64,000 bases of DNA from Bauldia litoralis (GTDB lineage Bacteria > Pseudomonadota > Alphaproteobacteria > Rhizobiales > Kaistiaceae), in the NCBI RefSeq assembly GCF_900104485.1, contig NZ_FMXQ01000009.1:62001-126000 (forward strand), given 5' to 3'. Each line of letters begins with the position of its first letter. Within the stretch, counting starts at the first letter, position 1. The notes beneath the pieces are model-generated. The model had not been told where the DNA came from, did no database searches, and saw only the letters and a program-made list of their open reading frames with translations. Positions 26,979 through 36,119 of the stretch are shown here, piece after piece. Both the position numbers and the translations under genes were made by a program.

Positions 26979-27788
26979 ATGACACTGAAGAACCGGCTCG
27001 GCGGCCACACCAACAGCTACCACACATACAGCGTCGAAGAGGCCCTCGAGGGCATCGCGGCGGCGGGTTATCGTTACGTCGAACTGAGCGCGGTGCGCGG
27101 CTGGACCGAGCATGTGCCGCTCGAGGCCGACGCCAAGACGCTTGGCAAGATCCAGCGGATGATGAACCAGCTCGGCCTCATCAGCCTCAGCCTGAGCGGT
27201 CATTCAGATCTAACGACAAAGGAAGGGCTGGCCGACGGTTTACTGGCGGTCGATCTCTGCGAGCGCATGGGGATCGACATCATGAACACCGCGATCGGCG
27301 GTCACTACAGCGAGAACGAGGATGAAGCCGCCTTCATGGGCAATATCCATGAACTGGCCGACTATGCGGCGGTGCGCGAGATCCGCCTCGGCATCGAGAT
27401 CCATGGCGAGATCACCATGTCGGGCGCGGCGTCGATCCCGGTGCTGGAACGCATCGGCCGGCCGAATGTGCTGATCAACTACGACACCGCCAATGTCGAA
27501 TTCTACAGCGGCGTGAAGGCGGTCGACGATCTGCCCATCGCCGTGCCGAAAATGGTTCACTGCCACCTCAAGGACAAGCTTGGCGAGGGCCGGGTCTGGA
27601 ACTTCCCGGGCATCGGCGACGGCGATATCGACTTCAAGCAGGTGCTCGGCATCATCGAGAAGGGTGGCTACACTGGCCCGCTCAGCGTCGAGATCGAATT
27701 CACCGGCGAGCCCTGGCCGGCGCTCGACGTGGTCAACCAGTCGATGAAGACGTCCTACGAGCGGCTTGCCGCGCTTGGCCTGTCGTGA
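26979..27788 (+). CDS. Sugar phosphate isomerase/epimerase-like TIM-barrel protein
   Basis: AP-endonuclease-2/xylose-isomerase-like barrel of 269 residues, starting at the ATG MTLKNRLGGHTNSYHTYSVEEAL. Metal-ligand candidates follow the family order: Glu in LGIEIHGE, Asp in INYDTANVEF, His in VHCHLKD and Glu in LSVEIEFTGEP. Members isomerise, epimerise or dehydrate polyols and keto-sugars, and are often cofactor-independent partners of Gfo/Idh/MocA dehydrogenases, as here. The GTGA overlap with the next gene shows coupling. The substrate cannot be named. Confidence 0.82.
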   Translation: MTLKNRLGGHTNSYHTYSVEEALEGIAAAGYRYVELSAVRGWTEHVPLEADAKTLGKIQRMMNQLGLISLSLSGHSDLTTKEGLADGLLAVDLCERMGIDIMNTAIGGHYSENEDEAAFMGNIHELADYAAVREIRLGIEIHGEITMSGAASIPVLERIGRPNVLINYDTANVEFYSGVKAVDDLPIAVPKMVHCHLKDKLGEGRVWNFPGIGDGDIDFKQVLGIIEKGGYTGPLSVEIEFTGEPWPALDVVNQSMKTSYERLAALGLS

Positions 27789-28795
27789 GCGGGGGCGAGC
27801 GACCGGTGCGCATCGGCATATTGGGTTCGGGCTTCATGGGCGGCACGCATGCGCGTGCCTATGCGAAGGTCCCGGGCGTCGAGATCGTCGCGGTGTCGTC
27901 GCGCCATCTCGACAAGGCGGAAAAACTCGCCGCTGAGGTCGGCGCCAAGGCGACCACCGACGATCGCGCGATCATCGAGGACCCGACGATCGACGCGATC
28001 AGCAACACGCTGCCGACCAACCTCCACCCCGACTCGACCATCGCGGCCCTGAATGCCGGCAAGCATGTCCTGCTCGAAAAGCCGTTCGCGCTGACCGGCC
28101 CGGACTGCGACGGGATGATCGCGACAGCCGGATCGACCGGCAAGATCCTGATGCTGGCCCACGTCTGCCGCTTCTGGGGCGAGTATGGATCGCTTGTCGA
28201 ATTCGTCCATGCCGGCAAGCTCGGCAAGCCGATTTCGGCCGTCGCATCGCGGCTGTCGCAATTGCCGGCCTGGGCCGACTGGTTCGTCGACCCGGCACTC
28301 AGCGGCGGCGCCGTCCTCGACCTCAGCGTCCACGATTTCGACGTGGTCAACTGGGTGCTCGGCACGCCGAAGACGGTCTATGCCCGGGGCAAGGAAGCCC
28401 GGCCCGGCCTGTGGAACGACATCCAGGCCAGCGTCGACTATGGCGATGCCAACGGCCTTGTCGAAGGCAGCGAGTTCATGCCGGCGGACTATCCCTTCTC
28501 CTGCGGCCTCAAGGTCCTGTGCGAGGGCGGCGTCATCGAGTTCAGGTTCCAGGCCGGCGGCGCCAGCGTCGAGATGGGCGGCGGCAGTTCGCTGACCGTC
28601 CACGAGCCGGGCAAGGCCTATCCGCTCGATCCCAAGCCGGGCGACGCCTACGACAACCAGATCGCCTGTTTCGTCGATTGCGTGCGGGAGGGCCGCGCGC
28701 CGACGCTCGGCACGCCGGAACAGGGTCGTCTCGCTGTCCGCACCGCCAATGCGGCTCGCGAGTCGATGGAAACCGGCGCCGTCGTTTCAGTCTGA
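27785..28795 (+). CDS. Gfo/Idh/MocA family NAD(P)-dependent oxidoreductase
   Basis: Dehydrogenase of 336 residues. The GTG start overlaps the isomerase stop (GTGA). The Rossmann motif is RIGILGSGFMGGTHARAY, the substrate-site EKPFALT holds the conserved catalytic lysine, and the C-terminal beta-sheet domain contains SGGAVLDLSVHDFDVVNWVLG with the family DLxxHDxD motif. It probably oxidises a sugar or inositol-like substrate whose product feeds the isomerase. A strong hairpin follows directly after the stop. Confidence 0.88.
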   Translation: MSGGERPVRIGILGSGFMGGTHARAYAKVPGVEIVAVSSRHLDKAEKLAAEVGAKATTDDRAIIEDPTIDAISNTLPTNLHPDSTIAALNAGKHVLLEKPFALTGPDCDGMIATAGSTGKILMLAHVCRFWGEYGSLVEFVHAGKLGKPISAVASRLSQLPAWADWFVDPALSGGAVLDLSVHDFDVVNWVLGTPKTVYARGKEARPGLWNDIQASVDYGDANGLVEGSEFMPADYPFSCGLKVLCEGGVIEFRFQAGGASVEMGGGSSLTVHEPGKAYPLDPKPGDAYDNQIACFVDCVREGRAPTLGTPEQGRLAVRTANAARESMETGAVVSV

Positions 28796-28800
28796 CAAGG

Positions 28801-28829
28801 TCGCCCGCGCGTTTCATGCGCGCGGGCGA
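28801..28829 (+). terminator. GC-rich hairpin between oxidoreductase and amidase genes
   Basis: TCGCCCGCGCG, a 7-base loop, then its exact complement: an 11-bp stem starting 6 bases after the stop. No T-run follows, so it may be an attenuator or mRNA-stabilising element in the operon rather than a full terminator. Confidence 0.5.
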
Positions 28830-28892
28830 GTCCGGCTGGACGGAGGAATGCCAGCCGAAGAGTTTCACGATATTCCGGGGAGGAAACAGGTC

Positions 28893-30320
28893 TTGGACGC
28901 TTACGGTTCTTACGATGCGCTGGGGCTCGCGGCGCTGGTCAAATCCGGCGAGGTAACGCCGCTCGAACTGGTCGAGGAGGCCATCAGCCGCATCGAGGCG
29001 CTCAATCCCCGCCTCAACGCGGTGATCTACCGGAACTTCGACGATGCCCGCCGCCGCGCGACCGAAGAGCTGCCGGCGGGGCCGTTCCAGGGCGTCCCCT
29101 ATATGATCAAGGAACTGGCGACGATGTGGGAGGGCGTGCCCCAGACCAACAGCAGTCGCTACTTCAAGGGATTCGTCGCCCCGGCCGATTCGGAGATCAG
29201 CGCCCGTCTCAAGCGCGCCGGCGTCATCCACGTCGGCAACACCAACGCCCCCGAATTCGGCTGGGCGTTGACCACTGAGCCGGAGATGTACGGCCGCACC
29301 AACAATCCCTGGGCGGAAGGCATTTCGCCCGGTGGATCCAGCGGCGGCTCGGCCGCGGCGGTCGCCGCGCGCATCCTGCCGATCGCCGAAGCCAGCGACG
29401 CAGCCGGGTCGATCCGCGGCCCCGCCTCGCAATGCGGACTGGTCGGCCTCAAGCCGTCGCGTGGTCGTTCGACGCTCGCCCCGGGACAGGCCGATTTCTT
29501 TTATGGCGCCGCCCACTTCCTGTGCGTGTCGCGGACGGTGCGCGATACCGCCGCCTTCCTCGATGTGACATCGGGTGAACTGCCGGGCGATCCCTACAAC
29601 ACCCCGCCGCCGGCCCGGCCGTGGCTGGAGGAGACCAGGGCCGAGCCCGGCCGTCTGCGGATCGGCTTCACCGTCGCCGACCCGCATGGCCGGCCCGTTC
29701 ATCCGGAGGTCGCGACCGCGGTGCGCAACACGGCCAAGCTGCTCGAAAGCCTCGGCCATCATGTCGAGGAGCACGACATGACGATTGACGCCGACGCCGC
29801 GTGGAAGACGTATAACCGCATCACCGCCGTGCAGACCGCGATGGTCTATGACAGCGTCGCGCCGTTCATCGGCCACACCGTGACGCCGGAGGAGGTATCG
29901 CCGACGATCTTCGCCATCATCGAGCGCGGCCGGTCGCTGACCGGTGTCGAGCATTCGACCGATGTCGAGCAGCAGCGCCTCTTCTCGCGCGCCATCGCCA
30001 GCGACATTGCCGCCTATGACGTGTTTCTTGCGCCGACCTTGACCCAGCCGCCGCGTCCCTTCGGCTTCTGGGACATGTCGGAGCCGGATATCGACGCGTA
30101 TAACGCCAAGTGGACGGACGCGGTCTACCTCTATCTGTTCAACATCTCCGGCCAGCCGGCGATGTCGCTGCCGATGCACTGGTCGGCTGATGGCCTGCCG
30201 ATCGGCGTCCAGATCGTCGGCCGCCCGACCGACGAGGCGACCCTGATCCGTGTTGGCGCCCAGCTCGAAGCGGCGCAGCCATGGATCGATCGCCTGCCGC
30301 CAATCTGCGCCGGTGTCTGA
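28893..30320 (+). CDS. Amidase signature family hydrolase
   Basis: Amidase of 475 residues. The start is set at TTG 28893, which has GGGGAGG 9 bases before it and gives MDAYGSYDALGLAALVKSGEVTPLELV, the normal family beginning; an ATG at 28848 is the alternative. The catalytic Ser-cisSer-Lys triad is visible: Lys in PYMIKELATMWEG, Ser in SPGGSSGGSAAAVAA and nucleophile Ser in ASDAAGSIRGPAS. It resembles 6-aminohexanoate-cyclic-dimer hydrolase-type amidases more than GatA, and no gatB or gatC is nearby, so it probably hydrolyses a small amide. The hairpin upstream separates it from the sugar genes. Confidence 0.88.
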   Translation: MDAYGSYDALGLAALVKSGEVTPLELVEEAISRIEALNPRLNAVIYRNFDDARRRATEELPAGPFQGVPYMIKELATMWEGVPQTNSSRYFKGFVAPADSEISARLKRAGVIHVGNTNAPEFGWALTTEPEMYGRTNNPWAEGISPGGSSGGSAAAVAARILPIAEASDAAGSIRGPASQCGLVGLKPSRGRSTLAPGQADFFYGAAHFLCVSRTVRDTAAFLDVTSGELPGDPYNTPPPARPWLEETRAEPGRLRIGFTVADPHGRPVHPEVATAVRNTAKLLESLGHHVEEHDMTIDADAAWKTYNRITAVQTAMVYDSVAPFIGHTVTPEEVSPTIFAIIERGRSLTGVEHSTDVEQQRLFSRAIASDIAAYDVFLAPTLTQPPRPFGFWDMSEPDIDAYNAKWTDAVYLYLFNISGQPAMSLPMHWSADGLPIGVQIVGRPTDEATLIRVGAQLEAAQPWIDRLPPICAGV

Positions 30321-30428
30321 GTTCACGCACTCGGGGGGAGAGATTTTGTCGCCTCCGCGCCCTTTTTCGCGCCAGGTTCATGTATAGATCGCCACCGAAA
30401 GCGAATCTGATCAGGGGGAGCCGATAAA

Positions 30429-31187
30429 ATGTCCGACACGAAGAAGATTGCCATGGTCACCGGCGCCGGCAGCGGCATCGGCAAGGCCGCCGTCCTGGCG
30501 CTTGCCGCCGAAGGATATGCCTGCGTCCTGGCGGGCCGCCGGCTGGAGCCGATCGAGGCTGTGGCAGCCGAGATCACCGGCAATGGCGGCGAGGCAATCG
30601 CGGTTTCTGCCGATGTCGGCGATGCGGCGTCGGTCGAGGCGCTATTCGCCCGGACGAAAGAGGCCTATGGCCGGCTGGACGTGATCTTCAACAACGCCGG
30701 CATCAACGTCGCCGCCACCCCGCTCGAGGATCTCGACTTCGACAAGTGGCAGTCGGTGGTCTCCGCCAACCTCACCGGCGTCTTCCTGTGTGCCCAGGGT
30801 GCCTATCGGCTGATGAAGGCGCAGGACCCGCAGGGCGGCCGGATCATCAACAACGGCTCGATCTCGGCCCATACGCCGCGCCCCAACGCCATCGCTTACA
30901 ACGCGACCAAGCACGGCGTCAGCGGCATCACCAAGTCGGTGGCACTGGAAGGGCGGCCCTATGGCATCGCCTGCGGCCAGATCGATATCGGCAATGCCGC
31001 AACCGACATGACCCAGAGGATGAGCGGTGGGGTGCTCCAGGCCAACGGATCGCTCGCCCCGGAGCCGACGATGAACGTTAAGGCGGTTGCCGATGCGATC
31101 GTCTACATGGCCGGTCTTCCGCTCGATGCCAACGTCCTGACCATGACGGTGATGGCCACCAACATGCCGTTCGTCGGCCGCGGTTAA
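30429..31187 (+). CDS. Short-chain dehydrogenase/reductase
   Basis: Classical SDR of 252 residues. Cofactor motif [11 protein letters not shown], structural NNAG in [11 protein letters not shown], catalytic Ser in NNGSISAH, Tyr and Lys in AYNATKHG. A Shine-Dalgarno AGGGGGA precedes the ATG. After the conserved [14 protein letters not shown] the C-terminus resembles SDRs encoded near sugar or amide catabolic genes. It follows the amidase by about 108 bases on the same strand. Substrate unknown. Confidence 0.88.
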   Translation: MSDTKKIAMVTGAGSGIGKAAVLALAAEGYACVLAGRRLEPIEAVAAEITGNGGEAIAVSADVGDAASVEALFARTKEAYGRLDVIFNNAGINVAATPLEDLDFDKWQSVVSANLTGVFLCAQGAYRLMKAQDPQGGRIINNGSISAHTPRPNAIAYNATKHGVSGITKSVALEGRPYGIACGQIDIGNAATDMTQRMSGGVLQANGSLAPEPTMNVKAVADAIVYMAGLPLDANVLTMTVMATNMPFVGRG

Positions 31188-31261
31188 CCTTTTCATCACG
31201 ACGCTTCACCTAGCGCTGGCTCGATTTTGGGCTTGCCGTATTATGGCCTGAATGCCTAATC

Positions 31262-31275
31262 TTAATAGGTGTTAA
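31262..31275 (+). promoter_or_regulatory. CtrA-like half-site pair upstream of the cell-wall hydrolase
   Basis: TTAA-N6-TTAA (TTAATAGGTGTTAA), 52 bases upstream of the ATG at 31327. The CtrA consensus has 7 spacer bases; 6 is a weaker form. The downstream gene is of the class often under cell-cycle control. Confidence 0.35.
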
Positions 31276-31326
31276 GGGGCGGTGGTGGCCGTTCGTGATT
31301 TGTAAAGGTTCCGGGGGCGGGGGTTA

Positions 31327-32190
31327 ATGGGTCTGCGACGACCGGCGCGCGCACAGCGTCCAACAATTCTGCTGGTCCTCATCCTGGCTTCGGGGCTTTT
31401 TGCCCTTTCGCCCAGCCGTTGGGCGCACTCTGAACGCGCCCAGCCCGAGATCGGCTCCTCTTCGGCCGGTCTCCGCCACGGGGTCACCCGGGCCATCAAG
31501 GCCGATATCGGCGCCCTGAGCACCCTCCAGACATTTGATAGCCACTGGTCGATGGGCGAATTCGTGCTGCGTCGCGAGACGTCGCCGGAGAGCCTCCCGG
31601 AGATGATGACCGGCTCGCTGCCGGCGCCGGAATCCCTCCCCATTATCAATTTCGCCGCCGCCGATCCGGTTGATGCGGCGATGGCGCCTTTCGAAGCGGT
31701 GATGTCCGCTCCACAGGAAGCCCTGCCGGTCCTGCAGCGTGGCCTGTTGCTCGATCCGCTGGAGTTCGCCGCGATTTCGTCCAGCGAGCAGAAATGCCTG
31801 GCCGACGCGGTCTATTTCGAGGCCCGCGGCGAAAGCCTGGAAGGCCAGATCGCCGTGGCGCAGGTCGTCCTGAACCGCGTCGACAGCCGCTACTACCCGA
31901 ACACGATCTGTGGCGTGGTCTACCAGAACCAGGACAAGCTCAATCGCTGCCAGTTCTCCTTTGCCTGCGACGGCCGGGCCGAGACCATCGCCGACAAGGG
32001 CTCGTGGCGCCGCGCGGTCGACGTGGCGCGCAAGGTGCTGCTGGGCGGGGGAGCGACCCGCATCGCCGCCGTTGGCAGCGCCACCCACTATCACGCGACC
32101 TCGGTTTCGCCGGTCTGGGCTGGTGAGATGAACAAAGTCGATGTCATCGGCAGCCACATCTTCTACCAGCGCCGCTCCTCGCGGAGCTAG
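31327..32190 (+). CDS. SleB-like cell-wall hydrolase
   Basis: Protein of 287 residues with an N-terminal hydrophobic anchor or signal (TILLVLILASGLFALSPS). After a long linker comes a C-terminal Hydrolase_2 (SleB/CwlJ) domain. Key segments are DAVYFEARGESLEGQIAVAQVVLNR with the catalytic Glu, YPNTICGVVYQ, and ATHYHATSVSPVWA. It should cleave glycan strands in the periplasm, probably in growth or division. Alphaproteobacterial relatives share this layout. GGGGGCGGGGG just before the ATG is the ribosome site. Confidence 0.85.
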   Translation: MGLRRPARAQRPTILLVLILASGLFALSPSRWAHSERAQPEIGSSSAGLRHGVTRAIKADIGALSTLQTFDSHWSMGEFVLRRETSPESLPEMMTGSLPAPESLPIINFAAADPVDAAMAPFEAVMSAPQEALPVLQRGLLLDPLEFAAISSSEQKCLADAVYFEARGESLEGQIAVAQVVLNRVDSRYYPNTICGVVYQNQDKLNRCQFSFACDGRAETIADKGSWRRAVDVARKVLLGGGATRIAAVGSATHYHATSVSPVWAGEMNKVDVIGSHIFYQRRSSRS

Positions 32191-32246
32191 GCTCGGCAGG
32201 ATCGGCCGCGTCCGCGCCTCCAAACGCTCCTTTCGCAGCACCCCTC

Positions 32247-32275
32247 CTTGATTTCTGGTCTCCGAGGCCTGATAT
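32247..32275 (+). promoter_or_regulatory. Possible heat-shock (sigma-32) promoter for grpE
   Basis: CTTG at 32247, 17 bases, then CCTGATAT at 32268, 40 bases before the grpE start. The -35 matches the alphaproteobacterial sigma-32 pattern; the -10 is only partial. Confidence 0.3.
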
Positions 32276-32314
32276 CGGACCGGGAATCCTTCTGTTTGTG
32301 ACTTGAGAGGTCCG

Positions 32315-32980
32315 ATGCCTGAAGACAATGGGGCGGCGCCTGAGCCGACCACGACCGAAGACACCGCGGCACCCGACCGGGAAGACGTGGCGGCGATCGC
32401 CGCCGAGGCCGCCGATTTCAAGGATCGGCTGGTGCGGACGCTGGCTGAAATGGAAAATCTCCGCAAGCGCACCGCGCGGGAAGTCGCCGACGCGCGCCAG
32501 TATGCGGTCGCGTCCTTCGCCCGCGACATGCTGACGGTCGCCGACAACCTGAAGCGCGCGATCGCCGCTGTACCGGCCGAGAAAAGGGAGAATGGCGACA
32601 AGGACCTGATCTCCCTGATCGAAGGGGTCGAGGTCACCGAACGCGGGCTCGAGCAGAGCCTGACCAAGTACGGCGTCAAGGCGGTGGACGCCAAGGGTAC
32701 GAAGTTTAACCCCGACCTGCACCAGGCGATGTTCGAGGCCGAGACGGCCGACGTGCCGGCCGGCCACGTGTCGGAAGTCGTGCAGACCGGCTACGTCATC
32801 GGCGAGCGCATGTTGCGTCCGGCGCTCGTCGCCGTCGCCAAGGCGCCGTCGAAGCCAGCACCGGCCAATGACGATGCTCCGGCTGCCGCGGCGCCTGCTT
32901 CGGAAGAGGCCAAGGTCGAGGAAACGCAGGGCGCGGCCGATGCCGGCAGCGCAGGCACGCCGCCGCCCGAATCGGCCTGA
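32315..32980 (+). CDS. grpE: Nucleotide exchange factor GrpE
   Basis: Co-chaperone of DnaK, 221 residues. Disordered acidic N-terminus, then the long helix AAEAADFKDRLVRTLAEMENLRKRTAREVADARQYA and the beta-domain with FNPDLHQAMFEAET and VVQTGYVIGERMLRPALVAVAK. The C-terminal 45 residues are an Ala/Pro/Glu-rich tail. GAGAGG supports the ATG at 32315. dnaK and hrcA are not in the window, so grpE stands alone here. Its tail lies 21 bases from convergent fabI. Confidence 0.95.
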   Translation: MPEDNGAAPEPTTTEDTAAPDREDVAAIAAEAADFKDRLVRTLAEMENLRKRTAREVADARQYAVASFARDMLTVADNLKRAIAAVPAEKRENGDKDLISLIEGVEVTERGLEQSLTKYGVKAVDAKGTKFNPDLHQAMFEAETADVPAGHVSEVVQTGYVIGERMLRPALVAVAKAPSKPAPANDDAPAAAAPASEEAKVEETQGAADAGSAGTPPPESA

Positions 32981-33001
32981 GAAGGGAGTTTCGGCCGGCG
33001 G

Positions 33002-33937
33002 CTATTCGGCCGCCTGCCGCCGCCCTGCCACGAGAACCGGCTTGGTCCCGCCCGACTTGTCCCCGTCGTCGGCGCCGTTCTTGCCTGCCGGTTCCGCCGG
33101 CTTTCCCGGTTCGTCGAGCGTCTTCAGGCCGTCAATGCGCGGCATGGAGACGATGTTGTAGCCGGAATCGACGAAGTGGATCTCGCCGGTGACTGCGGTG
33201 GAAAGGTCCGACAGGAGGTAGACGGCGGATTTGCCGATCTCCTCGAGGCCGACGGCGCGGCGCAGCGGCGAATTTTCCTTCTGGTAGTTGAACATGATCC
33301 GGGCGTCGGAAATGCCGGCCCCGGCCAGCGTACGCACCGGGCCGGCGGAAATCGCGTTGACCCGAATGCGGCGGTCGCCGTAGTCGACGGCGAGATAGCG
33401 GACCGAGGCCTCGAGCGCCGCCTTGGCGACGCCCATGACGTTGTAGTTCGGCATCGCCCGCGTCGACCCGCCATAGGTGAGCGTCAGCATCGCCCCGCCA
33501 TTCGTCATCATCGCAGCGGCGCGGCGCGCCACCTCGGTGAAGGAAAAGCAGGAGATCACCATGGTGCGCTGGAAGTTGGCGCGACTGGTGTCGGCATAGA
33601 GGCCCTTCAACTCGGCCTTGTCGGAAAACGCGATCGCGTGAACGACAAAATCCAGCGAATCCCATCGCCGGCCGATCTCGGCGAAGACCGAGTCGAGGGA
33701 GGCCGGATCGTCGGCGTCGGTATCAAGTCCGACATCGCACGGAATGACGAAATCCGATCCCACCGATTCCGCTAGCGGCCGAACCCGCTTGTCCATCGAG
33801 GGGGGCTGGTAGGTGAAGGCGAGCTCGGCTCCGGCGTCGGCCAACTGCCGGGCGATTCCCCAGGCGATCGAGTGATCGTTGGCGACGCCCATAACGAGCC
33901 CGCGCTTGCCGCTCATCAGGCCTGCTGTCATCCGCAT
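33002..33937 (-). CDS. fabI: Enoyl-ACP reductase FabI with C-terminal extension
   Basis: NADH-dependent enoyl-ACP reductase, last step of each fatty-acid elongation round. Rossmann start SGKRGLVMGVANDHSIAWGIARQL; catalytic Tyr and Lys in MPNYNVMGVAKAALE; SAGPVRTLAGAGI lies near the substrate loop. The protein is 311 residues, with a polar tail of about 40 residues after MPRIDGL that most FabI proteins lack. The ATG at 33931 has better spacing to the GGGGG ribosome site than 33937. It is the third gene of fabA-fabB-fabI, 29 bases after fabB. Confidence 0.94.
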   Translation of the reverse strand: MRMTAGLMSGKRGLVMGVANDHSIAWGIARQLADAGAELAFTYQPPSMDKRVRPLAESVGSDFVIPCDVGLDTDADDPASLDSVFAEIGRRWDSLDFVVHAIAFSDKAELKGLYADTSRANFQRTMVISCFSFTEVARRAAAMMTNGGAMLTLTYGGSTRAMPNYNVMGVAKAALEASVRYLAVDYGDRRIRVNAISAGPVRTLAGAGISDARIMFNYQKENSPLRRAVGLEEIGKSAVYLLSDLSTAVTGEIHFVDSGYNIVSMPRIDGLKTLDEPGKPAEPAGKNGADDGDKSGGTKPVLVAGRRQAAE

Positions 33938-33966
33938 GTCCCCCGCCCGTTGCCTTCGTGTTCTTC

Positions 33967-35187
33967 TCAGTCCGCGTAGCGCGAAAAAGCCAGCGTCGCG
34001 TTGGTGCCGCCGAACCCAAAGGAATTCGACAGCACGGTATCGAGTTGCACGTCGTCGACCCGCTCGCGCTGGATCGGCATGTCCGCGAATTCCGGGTCCA
34101 GTTCGTCGATATGGGCGGAGGCGGCGATGAAGCTGTTGTTCATCATCAGAAGGCAGTAGATCGCCTCCTGGACGCCGGTCGCGCCGAGCGAATGACCGGT
34201 CAGTGACTTGGTCGCCGAAATCGGCGGCGCGTCGGTGCCGAACACCGAGCGGATCGCCTTGATCTCGGCGAGGTCGCCGACCTGCGTCGAGGTCGCGTGC
34301 GGGTTGATGTAGTCGATCTTCCGGTCGCCGACCTGGTCGAGCGTCATGCGCATGCAGCGGGCAGCGCCCTCGCTCGAGGGCTGGACCATGTCATAGCCGT
34401 CCGAAGTCGCGCCATAGCCGACGATCTCGCCATAGATGCGGGCGCCGCGCGCCTTGGCATGCTCCAGTTCCTCGAGAACCAGCACGCCGGCGCCGCCGGC
34501 GATGACAAAACCGTCGCGATTCTTGTCGTAGGCCCGCGAAGCGACCGCGGGGCGGTCGTTGTAGTCGCTGGACAGCGCGCCCATGCCGTCGAAGAGCACC
34601 GACAGGGTCCAGTCGAGTTCCTCGCAGCCACCGGCGAAGACGACATCCTGCTTGCCGAGCTGGATCACCTCATAGGCATTGCCGATGCAGTGGTTCGAGG
34701 TCGCGCAGGCTGATGAGATCGAATAGTTGACCCCCTTGATCTTGAACCAGGTGGCGAGCGTCGCCGAGGCGGTGGACGACATTGCCTTGGGCACGGCGAA
34801 GGGCCCGACGCGCTTCGGCCCCTTCTCGCGCGTAATATCGGCTGCCTGGACGATGGTGCGGGTCGACGGTCCGCCGGATCCCATGATGATGCCGGTACGC
34901 TCGTTTGAGACGTCGCTCTCCTCGAGACCGGCGTCGAGAATTGCCTGGTCCATGGCGACGTGGTTCCACGCCGTTCCGCCGCCGTGGAAGCGCATGGCGC
35001 GACGATCGACCATCGATTCGACATCGATGTCCGGGGCGCCATGGACGTGGCAGCGGAAACCGAGCTCGGCATAGCGATCGGCGCGCACGATGCCCGACCG
35101 GCCTTCACGCAAGGAGGCCAAAACCTCCTGCGTGTTGTTGCCGATCGAGGACACGATCCCCATGCCCGTCACGACGACCCGCTTCAT
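33967..35187 (-). CDS. fabB: 3-oxoacyl-ACP synthase I FabB
   Basis: Beta-ketoacyl-ACP synthase I, 406 residues, needed with FabA for unsaturated fatty acids. Thiolase-fold active site: Cys161 in [12 protein letters not shown], His in [11 protein letters not shown] and His in TGHSLGATG. The lysine in SATKSLTGH is conserved. It lies between fabA and fabI, 63 bases after fabA. This fabA-fabB-fabI order beside irr is conserved in Hyphomicrobiales. Confidence 0.95.
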   Translation of the reverse strand: MKRVVVTGMGIVSSIGNNTQEVLASLREGRSGIVRADRYAELGFRCHVHGAPDIDVESMVDRRAMRFHGGGTAWNHVAMDQAILDAGLEESDVSNERTGIIMGSGGPSTRTIVQAADITREKGPKRVGPFAVPKAMSSTASATLATWFKIKGVNYSISSACATSNHCIGNAYEVIQLGKQDVVFAGGCEELDWTLSVLFDGMGALSSDYNDRPAVASRAYDKNRDGFVIAGGAGVLVLEELEHAKARGARIYGEIVGYGATSDGYDMVQPSSEGAARCMRMTLDQVGDRKIDYINPHATSTQVGDLAEIKAIRSVFGTDAPPISATKSLTGHSLGATGVQEAIYCLLMMNNSFIAASAHIDELDPEFADMPIQRERVDDVQLDTVLSNSFGFGGTNATLAFSRYAD

Positions 35188-35250
35188 TTCAGTTTCCTCA
35201 TCTCGTCTGGTTGTCGGTTTGCCGCTTCCGGCGGTCGTTTCGCGGCGATG

Positions 35251-35778
35251 TCAACCGGCGACCGGCTCGGACTCGCTCTTGAAGAGACCGACCTTGAGGT
35301 CGGTGGCGCGGTAGATGGTTTCGCCATCGGCTTTCAGCCAGCCGTCGCCGATACCCAGCACCAGCTTCGAGCGAAACACCCGCTTCAGGTCGATGCCATA
35401 CTCGACGATCTTTGCGGTCGGCAAGACCATCTGGGAGAATTTGACCTCACCGACAGATAGCGCCCGTCCCTTGCCGGGCAGGTCGAGCCAACCGAGGAAG
35501 AATCCGAGCATCTGCCACATCGCGTCGAGCCCGAGGCAGCCCGGCATCACCGGATCGCCCTTGAAGTGGCACTGGAAGAACCAGAGGTCCGGCTTGACGT
35601 CGAGTTCGGCGCGGATTTCGCCGCGGCCGTGCTCGCCCCCTGTCTCGCTGATGTTGGTGATCCTGTCGAACATCAGCATGGGCGGCAGCGGCAGTTGGGC
35701 ATTGCCCTCGCCAAACAGCTCGCCGCGTCCGCAGGCCAACAATTGCTCGTAGTCGAAGCTCGATGAGCGTGTGTTCAT
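35251..35778 (-). CDS. fabA: 3-hydroxydecanoyl-ACP dehydratase/isomerase FabA
   Basis: Hot-dog-fold enzyme, 175 residues, introducing the cis double bond in anaerobic-type unsaturated fatty-acid synthesis. Motifs: [24 protein letters not shown], active-site His in [23 protein letters not shown] with the catalytic Asp in GLDA. The ATG at 35778 ([17 protein letters not shown]) aligns with rhizobial FabA starts as I recall them; an in-frame ATG at 35790 is possible. First gene of the operon, divergent from irr. Confidence 0.95.
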   Translation of the reverse strand: MNTRSSSFDYEQLLACGRGELFGEGNAQLPLPPMLMFDRITNISETGGEHGRGEIRAELDVKPDLWFFQCHFKGDPVMPGCLGLDAMWQMLGFFLGWLDLPGKGRALSVGEVKFSQMVLPTAKIVEYGIDLKRVFRSKLVLGIGDGWLKADGETIYRATDLKVGLFKSESEPVAG

Positions 35779-36119
35779 CCTGTCGAGCATATCCCGTTCT
35801 GTTCCTGAAAATGTATGGCCGAAAACCTGGGCTGCCATAGTGCCCCCCGCCGCAGGCCGACCTGTTCGCGTCTACCTAACATCTAACGTCTATCGCCGCC
35901 ACAATATCGGGGCGGGGGCTGCCATGCGCAACACCCGCCCCGCCGTCGATTCAGGCTGGCCGGGAGCGACAGGACGGGACCGATCGACGCGCCGGTGCGA
36001 TTCGGGCTTGCGAAACGGCCGCGCCGACGGCAGAAATGGGCGGTTCATTGCGCATTGGCGACGACAAATCTATAGTCGGCGCGTTCATGAAAACCCGGCG
36101 GCCTTGAACCGCACGGATA
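35779..36119. other. fabA-irr divergent intergenic region
   Basis: About 340 bases without a convincing gene. It should hold the fabA promoter and the irr promoter. No TTTAGAA-type iron control element is seen. Apart from the sigma-70-like promoter described separately I see no clear structure. Confidence 0.5.
36048..36076 (+). promoter_or_regulatory. Candidate sigma-70 promoter for irr
   Basis: TTGCGC at 36048-36053, a 17-base spacer, then TATAGT at 36071-36076. It ends 43 bases before the irr ATG. Good fit for a region this GC-rich. Confidence 0.5.
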
